30,162 nucleotides of DNA from the NCBI GenBank assembly GCA_017430835.1, contig JAFRMD010000035.1:1-30162 (forward strand). Direction: 5' to 3'. Positions 18,563 through 27,194 of the stretch are shown here, piece after piece; within the stretch, counting starts at the first letter, position 1, and each line of letters opens with the position of its first letter. Source of the DNA: Methanosphaera sp. GTDB taxonomy: Archaea > Methanobacteriota > Methanobacteria > Methanobacteriales > Methanobacteriaceae. A program made the translations under genes and the position numbers. Under the pieces are notes generated by a model, which was not told the origin of the DNA, ran no database searches, and worked only from the letters and a program-made list of their open reading frames with translations.

Positions 18563-18681
18563 CAAATTAACCTCCTTTTTAACCTATTTTTAAATAAGTA
18601 TTAGTCAGTATACTTTTAAATGAAAAAAAAAAGATTATTTATTGATTATTTAAACTAATTATAAGATATATCTACTCTATC

Positions 18682-18689
18682 AAAAAAAA
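18682..18689 (-). terminator. oligo-T terminator after the solenoid gene
   Basis: On the minus strand eight T follow the stop codon of the repeat protein after a few bases. A second ten-T run (18623-18632) lies further on. Confidence 0.45.
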
Positions 18690-18696
18690 TTATATT

Positions 18697-20463
18697 CTAG
18701 GAATGACTTAAGTAAGTTCTTTTGCCACAAACTTTACAATCCAACCATGATGCATTATCACTATCGTCAAAAGAAGTCTTATAACTGCCACAATGTTCAC
18801 ATTTATGTCCGGCTAATTTACTAAGTTCCAAATCCCTAACTTCATAATCACTAATATTTCTAATTGCAGTTAAACGCACATCCTTAACGGAATCAGTGTG
18901 GGCAACAGATAATAAGAAGTTATCATCATGAATCAATCTGCAGGCTCTACTACGAATATATGGGCTAGGACTGTTTACTGCAAGATTGCGTAAAGTTGAT
19001 TCGTCAGCATCAGATAATTTTTCTTCATCAATTTTTTGTTGTGCATAATAACGTAATCTGTCATTATTAGCATTTCGTGACAATTCTATAAGTTCATCAT
19101 GATTATCTATTCTTTTAATCATATCATAGGCCAATGACGGATTATTACTCTTTAATGCTATACCATATATCAATTCTTGATTAGTCAAGGATTCTAGAGC
19201 TATACTAGCCAGTTTATCATCAGAAGAATTTTCAATAATTTCAACCAAAATGTTTTCATCACTTATTTGTTTTAGAATTTTACAACGTAATGAAGAACTT
19301 TTCTCGTTTTCTGCAAGATTGAGCAATATTTGATCTTCGTTAATCTTATTTATAGCATTATAACGTACATCTCCATCCTCTGCATTTTTGGCAATATCAA
19401 CAATCACAGATTTTTCATTAACATGATTAATTACATAATCAGTAAAACTGCATTGGGAAATATTTTTTGTAATGTTAACTAAAACATCCATATCAACATC
19501 ATTATCAAATTCTATTAAATCTATTTCCTCGATTCTTTTCATAGCTTTTTTATGAGTACTTTCAGATGTATTTACTGCAATATCAATTAAGAAAGATATG
19601 CTGTCGATATTGTTTATTGCATAATCAACAATGTTTGTGAAGGGACTGCTTTTTGCAATTTCTGTTAATAGACTTTCATCATGAATTTTCTTTATGGCCT
19701 TATTTCGAATATTTTCATAAGTAGATTTTTTAACTATATCTGCTAATAATCGTTCGTTACTGATTCTTTCTACAGAATTATCTCTAACAATCCAATCAGA
19801 TGAAGTTAAAACAAATTCAGATAGGACACTTTCATCATAAATTCCTGTTACTGCTATGGTAGAAGCAAAATTATCAGTATTTTTTGCTATATCTATTAAC
19901 AATGATTCATCATATATTCGTTCAACTGCACTTCCAATTACATCTTCGTTTGAATCTGTTTTTGCAATTTCTGCTAAAACATTTTGATCATCAATCCTAT
20001 TAACAGCTTCCTCGCGAACATATCCCTTTTTATCATTTCTAGCAATTTCAATTAGAACATTTTCATCATTAATCTTTTTAACAGCATTATACCTGGCAAT
20101 CCAATCGGGAGCATTTCTTGTTATTTCTATTAATAGTGTTTCCTGGGAGATTTTTTCCACTGCCGTTTTTGTTACTTCATTATCGGTATCAGTTTTTGCA
20201 ATTTCTGCTAAAACATTTTCATCATCTATACTATTAACGGCTGCTCTACGAACATATTTATTGTTATCAGTTTTTGCAAGTTCTATTAGAATATTTTTAT
20301 TTTTTATTTTACTTACAGCTACACATCGTACATTGTAATTTGGATCGGTTTTTGCAATTTCAATTAATATGTTTTGGTCATCTAGTTCTTCAACCGCTTC
20401 AGATCTTACTTCCCAGTTATCATTTCTATATTTTGGTTTAAATATTTTGTCAAATAATCCCAT
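18697..20463 (-). CDS. HEAT/LRV-like alpha-solenoid protein with C-terminal zinc ribbon
   Basis: A 588-aa soluble protein built of about twenty 26-residue repeats of the form D-E-x-x-L-x-x-I-A-K-x-x-x-x-x-x-V-R-x-x-A-V-x-x-I. The unit is shorter than classical HEAT and close to the leucine-rich variant (LRV) pattern, so a right-handed superhelical scaffold for protein binding is expected. The C-terminus has CEHC and CKVC pairs that would form a zinc ribbon. The N-terminus, MGLFDKIFKPK, is shared with the paralog at 27195-28634. GGTGAT precedes the ATG. No enzyme motif is seen; a binding or assembly role is inferred only. Confidence 0.75.
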   Translation of the reverse strand: MGLFDKIFKPKYRNDNWEVRSEAVEELDDQNILIEIAKTDPNYNVRCVAVSKIKNKNILIELAKTDNNKYVRRAAVNSIDDENVLAEIAKTDTDNEVTKTAVEKISQETLLIEITRNAPDWIARYNAVKKINDENVLIEIARNDKKGYVREEAVNRIDDQNVLAEIAKTDSNEDVIGSAVERIYDESLLIDIAKNTDNFASTIAVTGIYDESVLSEFVLTSSDWIVRDNSVERISNERLLADIVKKSTYENIRNKAIKKIHDESLLTEIAKSSPFTNIVDYAINNIDSISFLIDIAVNTSESTHKKAMKRIEEIDLIEFDNDVDMDVLVNITKNISQCSFTDYVINHVNEKSVIVDIAKNAEDGDVRYNAINKINEDQILLNLAENEKSSSLRCKILKQISDENILVEIIENSSDDKLASIALESLTNQELIYGIALKSNNPSLAYDMIKRIDNHDELIELSRNANNDRLRYYAQQKIDEEKLSDADESTLRNLAVNSPSPYIRSRACRLIHDDNFLLSVAHTDSVKDVRLTAIRNISDYEVRDLELSKLAGHKCEHCGSYKTSFDDSDNASWLDCKVCGKRTYLSHS

Positions 20464-20504
20464 AAAATCACCCTGATGTATTTGAAGTTTTGTAACTTTT
20501 AAGT

Positions 20505-20521
20505 CTCCTTTGTTTAAGGAG
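20505..20521 (-). other. small hairpin upstream of the solenoid gene
   Basis: CTCCTT and AAGGAG form a perfect 6-bp stem around TGTTT, about 45 bases before the solenoid start codon. It may lie in the 5' leader. Evidence is limited to the symmetry. Confidence 0.3.
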
Positions 20522-20951
20522 TATGCATTTAATCATATTATTCTTTTGAATGTTCCATTATTGAATGTAATTAATTATCGTTTGATTATATTTATATATT
20601 CATTATGTTTATCTTTTCTCATGATTGTATTTAAAAAAATGAGTATTGAACTGCCGAATATAATCTTATAAATATTATAAATTAAGTACTTTAAATCATT
20701 TAAATACTACTTCACATAAACTCCATAGTATAAAAGTCATATAGACTTAAACTATGATAATGTTTTTAAAGCTAATAAATTTTGATGTATAAATCAATTA
20801 AAACATACATTAAGTATAAATAGTATTAATAACATAACATATAAAAAGCTACCTATAGAGGAGTTGTCAATTCAGGAGAATTAAACACTCTTAGAATTAT
20901 TCAAGAATAAAAATAAAAACGATATATTCAAATAAAATTAAGGTTGATAAT
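20522..20951. other. gene-free stretch with promoter-like sequence
   Basis: No convincing coding frame. It should hold the promoter of the solenoid gene and that of the short ORF at 20952. Frames near 20870-20910 are open for only a few codons. Confidence 0.35.
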
Positions 20952-21074
20952 ATGAAAACTAAAATAATTACAATTAACTATGCATTTATTAATCGATTGA
21001 ATCCGATTAATGAAGGAATGATAATTGATTGTGATAGTCTTAATTTGGATAATCATTCTTTTGAATACTTCTAA
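20952..21074 (+). CDS. possible 40-aa small protein
   Basis: An ATG preceded by AAGGTTGAT opens 40 codons (MKTKIITINYAFINRLNPIN start, HSFEYF end). The composition is protein-like and a plausible ribosome binding site is present. It has no recognisable family and could be the surviving N-terminus of a longer gene. The following 350 bases to 21427 show no gene. Confidence 0.35.
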   Translation: MKTKIITINYAFINRLNPINEGMIIDCDSLNLDNHSFEYF

Positions 21075-21427
21075 TTAAATGAATTTGACATTATTATAAT
21101 CTTCAAATTATTTGCCAATTATTATTTTATATTAATTTTATTAAATGCATTATTCTATTCTTAAATGTATTAGAATTTAATAGCTGAATTAATTCAAGAT
21201 GTTGTAAACAAATAAGATATTTTGCATATAATACTCTTGAAATATATGAAATTATTCTTTTTAATTAGAAAATAATATTATATAAGATTCTACATAAATA
21301 CTATTTCTTTATCAATTGATTTTTGTATAAATTGATAGGATGATTTATTAGAATTATTTATTTTTAAAGTTGATTATCCAATATATGAAAGTATATTTAA
21401 TAAACAATTTTTAAAGAGGTGAAAAAC

Positions 21428-22623
21428 TTGATAATAGACGGTAAACGATCACTAGCTCATGTAGAAAAAATTTCATGGGTAAAAGAAATAGAAAAAGCAG
21501 ACAACATAGAACAAATTGGAGTACTGGGATGGACTTGTATTTCAAAAATAGGAGAATTTAAAGAAGGAGACTATTGTGTATATTGAAATAGACTCTAAAG
21601 TACCTGAAAAGGAATGGTCAGAATTTTTAAGAAGAAAGCACTTTAAAATAAAAACAATGAAACTTGGAAAATTCAATGTAATCTCACAGGGAATAGCATT
21701 ACCATTAAATATTTTTGATGTAAAAATTCCGGAAAAGGAAGGTACGGATGTAACAGAATTACTCAATATTAAATATTCAAATCCTGATGATAACAGACGA
21801 AAAAAAGATGGACCAACAAAATATGATGTGATGGCACAACGTCATAAGGATTTATTTGAGAAAAGATGATTAAATGGCTCATGGCTAGAGAATGGGGAAG
21901 GAAATTACTGTTTATGATTTTTGGTAAAAATAAAGATTCTAGCCATAGCTTCCCAAATAAATTTCCATACATTTCAAAAACAGACCAGGAACGTTGCGAA
22001 AATATGCCAGAAATTCTGGAAGACAAAACCCCATATATTCGTACACAGAAATGTGATGGTTCATCAGCTACATACATACTTGAAAGCGTTAATACGCACC
22101 CATTAAAGAGAGAATATGAATTCTATGTATGTTCACGAAATTTAAGGATATTTAAGGAAGTAGATCCATTAGTTGAAACTACTAATGTTTACTGGATGAT
22201 GGCAGAAAAATATGATATTGAAGAAAAACTTAAGGATTATATTAAAAAACATGAGGAATGTAATCATGTATGCTGGCAAGGAGAAATCTGCGGACCAAAA
22301 ATACAGGGAAATCCACATAAACTAAAAGAAAATCATCTATTTTGCTTCCACATGATTGATGATAAAGGAGTATTTGACATAAGGGATGCTAAAAAAATTT
22401 GGACAGAATATGAAATGGAAAGCGTGCCTATAGAAAAAGAAGAATATATCCTACCTGACGACTTTGAAGAATTCAAGCAATCTGCGGATGGATATTATTC
22501 ACCTGAAGTATGTGAAGGAGAAATAAATGTAGACTAGAAGGATGGGTATACTACAAATCAACACAACCAGAATTCAGTTTCAAAAACATATCCCGCAAAT
22601 ACCTACTAAAAAAAGGAGAATAA
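21428..22623 (+). pseudogene. RNA ligase, DRB0094/Rnl5-like family, frameshifted
   Basis: Joined frames give an ATP-dependent RNA ligase of about 398 aa. The start is TTG at 21428, with GAGGTG upstream. The first frame reads RSLAHVEKI and GWTCISKIGEFKEGDY, an OB-like N-terminal domain. A +1 change near 21572 leads to YIEIDSKVPEKEW, KTMKLGKF and ISQGIALPL. A missing A in the run at 21861-21864 joins it to the ligase core: KCDGSSATYI (motif I, nucleotidyl Lys), CSRNL (III), WQGEICGPKIQGNPHKL (IV). A third indel near 22530 restores LEGWVYYKS (V) and the end FKNISRKYLLKKGE. All catalytic motifs survive, yet three indels break the gene. Either it is recently inactivated or the sequence contains errors. 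The family seals RNA nicks with a 3'-OH and 5'-phosphate. Confidence 0.82.
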
Positions 22624-22880
22624 ACAATCATATGCTTGAAATATTAAATTAAAGTAAATACTTAAATGATTATTAACAAGTACATAATCATATTTACTTT
22701 AAATACTTTATTATCCTTTCAGTTATATCTAATGTCCTTTTAATATCAAAGAACAATAGTTATATTAATATTATCTTATGATATAAAGAAGAATAATAAT
22801 AATTATAAATCATTAAGTTAAGTTTGTAAATATGAAATATTTAAGACGATAACTATTTTAATATAAAAGGTGAGAATAAA

Positions 22881-23363
22881 ATGATTTCCAAAAAAATATT
22901 TTCCCTAATAACTTTGGCTATTCTAACAATTCTTTTTACCGGATTAGTAAGTGCATCAATTTTAGATTCAACTGGATTTGATCCTGAAAAAAGCATATCC
23001 ATTGAAAAAACTGAATTTAACATTCCAGATGGATATGTAAAAAATGATAGTAAAAGTATAGTAAACGAAACAAAAACTGTTGGAAATGACAGTTATATAT
23101 TAAATCAAGAAACATTTCAAAACAATAACAGTGATGAAATAACATTCAGTATTATTAAATTCAATAATATGGATGTGGATGCAGATACTCTTGATAGAAT
23201 TTGTGAAGGTGTTGATAATAAAACATTAAGAGGTTATCCAGGTTATATCTGCGATTATGGTAATTACACAAATTTTACCTATGCATTTAATAATCGAGCA
23301 GTTACTATTTCAGCTCCAAATGAAGAATTAATTAATCAAGTCCTTGTAGTGGAAGACGCTTAG
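22881..23363 (+). CDS. small secreted protein of unknown function
   Basis: A 160-aa protein with a clear signal peptide (MISKKIFSLITLAILTILFT, cleavage near VSA) and no later membrane segment. The mature part has several N-x-S/T sites that could be glycosylated, plus two Cys (ICEGV and YICDYG) that may form a disulfide. GGTGAG lies at good distance from the ATG. The segment FNIPDGYVKND recalls small surface proteins of gut Methanobacteriales, but I cannot name a function. Confidence 0.65.
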   Translation: MISKKIFSLITLAILTILFTGLVSASILDSTGFDPEKSISIEKTEFNIPDGYVKNDSKSIVNETKTVGNDSYILNQETFQNNNSDEITFSIIKFNNMDVDADTLDRICEGVDNKTLRGYPGYICDYGNYTNFTYAFNNRAVTISAPNEELINQVLVVEDA

Positions 23364-23504
23364 TAATTAATAGTGTTAAAAAAAGAATAATGATAAATGT
23401 TATTATTAATTTTTAAGAACGCTTAATAACATTACTAACAGGATTTTTATATTTTAAAGGTTTAAAAGATAAGAAGATAATGGTGAAAAACTTCCATATT
23501 AGTT

Positions 23505-24056
23505 TTATTTAATTCTAATTTTTGAACCTTTCTTATATTTCTTTTCAAAATCCATTTTTGATAAATCACCAAGACTTAAATTATACTCCTCCAAAACATA
23601 ATCTAATTCTTCCTCATCATCAATTAATTCCATGATTTCATCAAAAATCATGAAACCACCTAAATCATCCATAGGATTATATTTACCAGCATAATCTGTT
23701 ATTAAAGCTGTTTTATAATTATAATCTATTTCAGACTTTTTAGTTATTATTATTTCCCAACTATCACCAAAATCATATTCATATATTACAACATCATAAT
23801 CATCAAAAACTTCCTTAATAGGAGTACTTTCAGATTCTTCAGAATAAATATAACTTACAATATCACTTAAATCAACAGCATCTTCGCCAGGCACTTCAGC
23901 TGGAACTTTAAACTGCCAATTATGATAATCATCAAAACCAAAAAGCTTCTGAATTACAGAATGAAATTGTTTAAAATTAATGTTTAGTGGTATCCTTATT
24001 TCTCTCCAAGTCTCAGTTTGACAATACAATACTAATAATAACTCATAACCATTCAT
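23505..24056 (-). CDS. plasmid pRiA4b ORF-3-like protein
   Basis: A 183-aa cytoplasmic protein of the pRiA4b ORF-3 family. The conserved WREIRIPLNINFKQFHSVIQ and FGFDDYHNWQF open it, and YEYDFGDSWEIII is the hallmark Y-D-x-G-D-x-W segment. The family is widespread in bacteria, archaea and plasmids and has no established reaction. The C-terminal third is acidic with a basic last ten residues. AGAAGG precedes the ATG. It is transcribed alone, divergent from the hydrolase. Confidence 0.82.
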   Translation of the reverse strand: MNGYELLLVLYCQTETWREIRIPLNINFKQFHSVIQKLFGFDDYHNWQFKVPAEVPGEDAVDLSDIVSYIYSEESESTPIKEVFDDYDVVIYEYDFGDSWEIIITKKSEIDYNYKTALITDYAGKYNPMDDLGGFMIFDEIMELIDDEEELDYVLEEYNLSLGDLSKMDFEKKYKKGSKIRIK

Positions 24057-24228
24057 AAATAAACCTTCTGAAAAAAACTTTCTATAATAATATCTTATTA
24101 TTTTAAAAATTATAATATTTTATCCTAATGTATTTAGTTTTTATGAAGAATTATTATACAATATAAATTATATAACTTTCTAATCCAACACCTAAAGCAA
24201 TAAATATATTCAAAAATAAAATAACAGT

Positions 24229-24984
24229 ATGATTAATTATAGTGTTGAAGGCAATGGTGAAGCCATATTATTTATTCATGGACTGTCTGATAACTTGCAT
24301 TACTGGGACCTATTAGCAAATAATCTTAAAAATGACTATAAGATAATTAGATATGATCTTAGGGGTCATGGAGAAAGTCCATTAGGTAATGATGACATAA
24401 CTATAGATACATATTATGATGATTTATACGATCTTTTAGAAGAATTATCAATTAACACAGTTAATATTGTTTCTTTTTCTTTAGGTGGTTTAATTGCATT
24501 AAACTTTACAATCAAACATCCGGAGAAAGTTTCATCATTAATTTTAATGTCTTCTTTTGCAAAGTGTACAGCCAATCAAAAAAATATATTTAACATGTTA
24601 AAAGATGCATTGAATAATGGTTTTGAGGATTATTTTGACTCAATTCTTCCAATGGTGTACTGTCCAAAGTTTATTGAAGATAATCATGAAGAGTTTGAAA
24701 ATGTCAAGAAATATGCATCTTCAATTGTTAACGTTCAAGCTTTTATAAAAGCAATAGATGTATGTTTATCAGCTGATTTAGAAGAAGAGCTATTTAAGAT
24801 AAATGCTCCTACCTTGATTCTTGCTGGAGAATATGATAGGATATGTCCATTAACTGCACAAGAAAACATTAAGAACAATATAAGTAATTCAAAGTTAATA
24901 GTATTAAAGGATGTTAAACATAATTTGCTTGTAGGTAAAAATGTTAATAAAGTATCGAACATGATAAGAAACTTTATAATTTAA
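24229..24984 (+). CDS. alpha/beta hydrolase
   Basis: A 251-aa alpha/beta hydrolase fold protein. FIHGLSDNLHYW gives the oxyanion region, RYDLRGHGES the following strand, and SFSLGG the nucleophile elbow with Ser. AGEYDRICP holds the Asp and VKHN the His, so the triad is complete. No signal peptide. The family covers esterases, C-C hydrolases and haloperoxidases, and the substrate here is unknown. No clear ribosome binding site precedes the ATG. Confidence 0.82.
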   Translation: MINYSVEGNGEAILFIHGLSDNLHYWDLLANNLKNDYKIIRYDLRGHGESPLGNDDITIDTYYDDLYDLLEELSINTVNIVSFSLGGLIALNFTIKHPEKVSSLILMSSFAKCTANQKNIFNMLKDALNNGFEDYFDSILPMVYCPKFIEDNHEEFENVKKYASSIVNVQAFIKAIDVCLSADLEEELFKINAPTLILAGEYDRICPLTAQENIKNNISNSKLIVLKDVKHNLLVGKNVNKVSNMIRNFII

Positions 24985-25195
24985 ATTTTCTGGATATAAA
25001 AATGAACAATAATTAATTTTCTAAACAATAAAAAGCAAAATAATATTTTAATTAATTTAAAACATTTATATAGTATTTCATTATCATAAACAACTTAAAA
25101 AAAAAGTTCTTTAAAGCATTTAATAACAAAAAACATTAAATTCTAAAAAATTTATAACAAATACTTTTAATATAGTAGTAAATATAATAATAAAT

Positions 25196-25632
25196 ATGGA
25201 AGTAATAAATCAAAATAAATCTAAAGGCGATAATGAGAAATATGCTAAACTATTAAAAGAAAAAAAGATTTATACACAAAGTGTCAGTAATAGCATAATA
25301 ATAGTATTAATATTATAGCTTTTGAAAAAAAAAGATTATCATGGATATTCTTTAATGAAAAAACTAGACGAATTCTTCGATCTTCAAATTAATACTGGTT
25401 TAAGTAACAAAACACAATCCAATAAAATTTATCCTCTTTTGAAAAAACTAGAAGAGAATAATCTATTGAAAGTTATGAAGGAACCCATAATAAGAAGAAA
25501 GTTAAATTTTATAAAATTACTGAAAATGGGTTAGAATTACACATTTTTAATTTGATGATAATTAATAAATTTTTAAAAAAAAAATTATTGAATGAATTCA
25601 AAGAAGATCTTGAAAAATGCACTTTTTCTTAA
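25196..25632 (+). pseudogene. PadR-family transcriptional regulator, broken
   Basis: The frame from ATG 25196 meets a TAG at 25316-25318 and then continues in the same frame with KKKDYHGYSLMKKLDEFFD, NKIYPLLKKLEENNLL, the winged-helix core of PadR. Near 25490 one base is missing, after which KKKVKFYKITENGLEL (the PadR wing and helix) follows to TAA at 25630-25632. The total of about 145 codons suits a PadR protein. One nonsense codon plus one frameshift make it a pseudogene. PadR proteins usually repress a neighbouring transporter or detoxification gene; no such partner is evident. Confidence 0.75.
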
Positions 25633-25724
25633 CTTCTCCTATTTTCTCAAATTAAATGAATATTTTTAATTTATTTGAATGATATCAAGTATATTCGTCT
25701 AAATTATTTAGTTTTTTCTATTCT

Positions 25725-25829
25725 TTAACTACTAAGGGTTGGTATTAATGAATTTTTGGAGTCCTCAACAAAAGTTACAAATCCTTCTTTTTCCAACTTC
25801 TTTAATCTTGGCTGAACAATGCTAACACT
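25725..25829 (-). pseudogene. remnant of a winged-helix regulator
   Basis: On the minus strand a short frame reads SIVQPRLKKLEKEGFVTFVE, the recognition helix and wing of an archaeal winged-helix DNA-binding domain, and stops at 25725. Upstream frames on the same strand give scraps (NNPKVFGKL, IDKVLALF) in other registers, so the gene is decayed. The identity beyond the fold is unclear. The rest of 25633-26001 shows no gene. Confidence 0.4.
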
Positions 25830-26001
25830 TTATCAATATTTATTACAACTTACCGAATACTTTTGGATTGTTAATGTTTAAAAAATTTAATCTATGAATA
25901 ATCACATAATCACATAATGATTACTACTTACTTCTAATCATACTAAGATGATATAATCTAAAGATGATATAATTCTAAATAATCAACATGTAATTACATA
26001 A

Positions 26002-26031
26002 TATGCCAACACTCTATGTGTAAAAAAAGAT
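26002..26031 (+). repeat. short stem-loop repeat, copy B
   Basis: Matches the element at 203-232 in 26 of 30 positions. The 13-base core TATGCCAACACTC is unchanged and the seven A are kept. The A-run reads as seven T on the minus strand just after the SpoIIM-like gene, so it may also act as that gene's terminator. Confidence 0.45.
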
Positions 26032-26035
26032 TGGT

Positions 26036-26635
26036 TTATAAACCATAATAGTTAATAACTATCCATGGAGTTATATGAGATTCTATTATAGCAGCAACAA
26101 GTAATAAAATTATTACAACAAAAAACAAGACTAGAATATCCTTTAGTTCTGTTTTATAATCCTTGAAAAGGTTTTTAATTTTTCTTTTTTTGATTACTTT
26201 GATTTCTATCTTTGTTATATTAAACGCTATTGCAAGTGATACTGCCGAAGCTAGATATTCAATTATTCCATGAGGTAAAATACTAGTACAAGCATAAGTA
26301 AAATCTGATCCGAAAGGAATTCCAATACCAATACCATTATACAATACTAAAATGACAGAAATAAAAGAAAAAAATAAACCACACAACATGACTACCATAT
26401 CAGCTATTAAATTATGTGTAAATAAACCCAAAGCAGTCACTTTTGATATTGTATCATTATGATCACTAGTTTTATTTGCTGAGATATTCTTAAATGATTC
26501 TGTGACTAATCCTTCATTACCGGATACTGAATAAGAGATTACTCCTCCAAGAACAATACTTAAAAACATGATAATAATAGAAATTATCAAAACTTTTTTG
26601 TTTCTTTCCAAAAATCCTTCTTCGATAATCTTCAT
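26036..26635 (-). CDS. SpoIIM-like (DUF95) integral membrane protein
   Basis: A 199-aa protein with about five hydrophobic helices. LFTHNLIADMVVML, YNGIGIGIPFG and LPHGIIEYLASAVSLAIA match the stage II sporulation protein M/DUF95 family, including the conserved F-x-H-N and P-H-G-x-x-E motifs. In spore formers SpoIIM helps peptidoglycan remodelling, but archaeal homologues have no assigned role and this organism makes no spores. No strong ribosome binding site precedes the ATG. Confidence 0.8.
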   Translation of the reverse strand: MKIIEEGFLERNKKVLIISIIIMFLSIVLGGVISYSVSGNEGLVTESFKNISANKTSDHNDTISKVTALGLFTHNLIADMVVMLCGLFFSFISVILVLYNGIGIGIPFGSDFTYACTSILPHGIIEYLASAVSLAIAFNITKIEIKVIKKRKIKNLFKDYKTELKDILVLFFVVIILLLVAAIIESHITPWIVINYYGL

Positions 26636-26758
26636 AACTTTTGGTTTATTTCTTCTCTAATATAAATTTTTCATAATTAAATGTAAAAGAATGTTCTTAT
26701 TTAAAAATTATCCGATAAATTATGAATATTTTGACATTTTGAAAATTACAATTATTCA

Positions 26759-27022
26759 CATCAACAACTATTGGAATCTTAGAGTTACTGAAGATTGAAC
26801 TATGATAAATTGAAAGGTAATGTTCCAGATTCTACTACTGGAGTATTGATTGCTAAAAATATACGGCAATATATGATTGTGAATTCTATAGTTTCAATTG
26901 GAATCAAGAGTGAAATATACTTGGTTTTCAAGGATAGGATAGGGTTCACTAAAAAGTGAACTATGGAATTTCTGGAAAAAAATATTGCATATCCTAATGA
27001 ATATATTAATTATGACCGTTAG
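26759..27022 (+). pseudogene. unidentified coding remnant
   Basis: A run of protein-like sequence is split over frames. 26759-26791 gives HINNYWNLRVTED. The next frame (26792 on) gives LKGNVPDSTTGVLIAKNIRQ, then EIYLVFKDRIGF to a TGA at 26957, and continues in frame as MEFLEKNIAYPNEYINYDR to 27022. The composition and persistence in one frame around a single stop suggest a former gene. I do not recognise the family. The rest of 26636-27194 holds no gene. Confidence 0.35.
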
Positions 27023-27194
27023 TGACATTCACTGGAGGATATGAAAAAAAAATGCTAATAAAAAACTGTCAAAAATAGTTAATGTTAATAAATGATATTC
27101 TACATGACAAATTGATTTGAATGGAAATGTTATATACAGAAACATTCGCTTTCACTCAATTAATATTAAAAACAATATTATTAGTAGATTAAAT

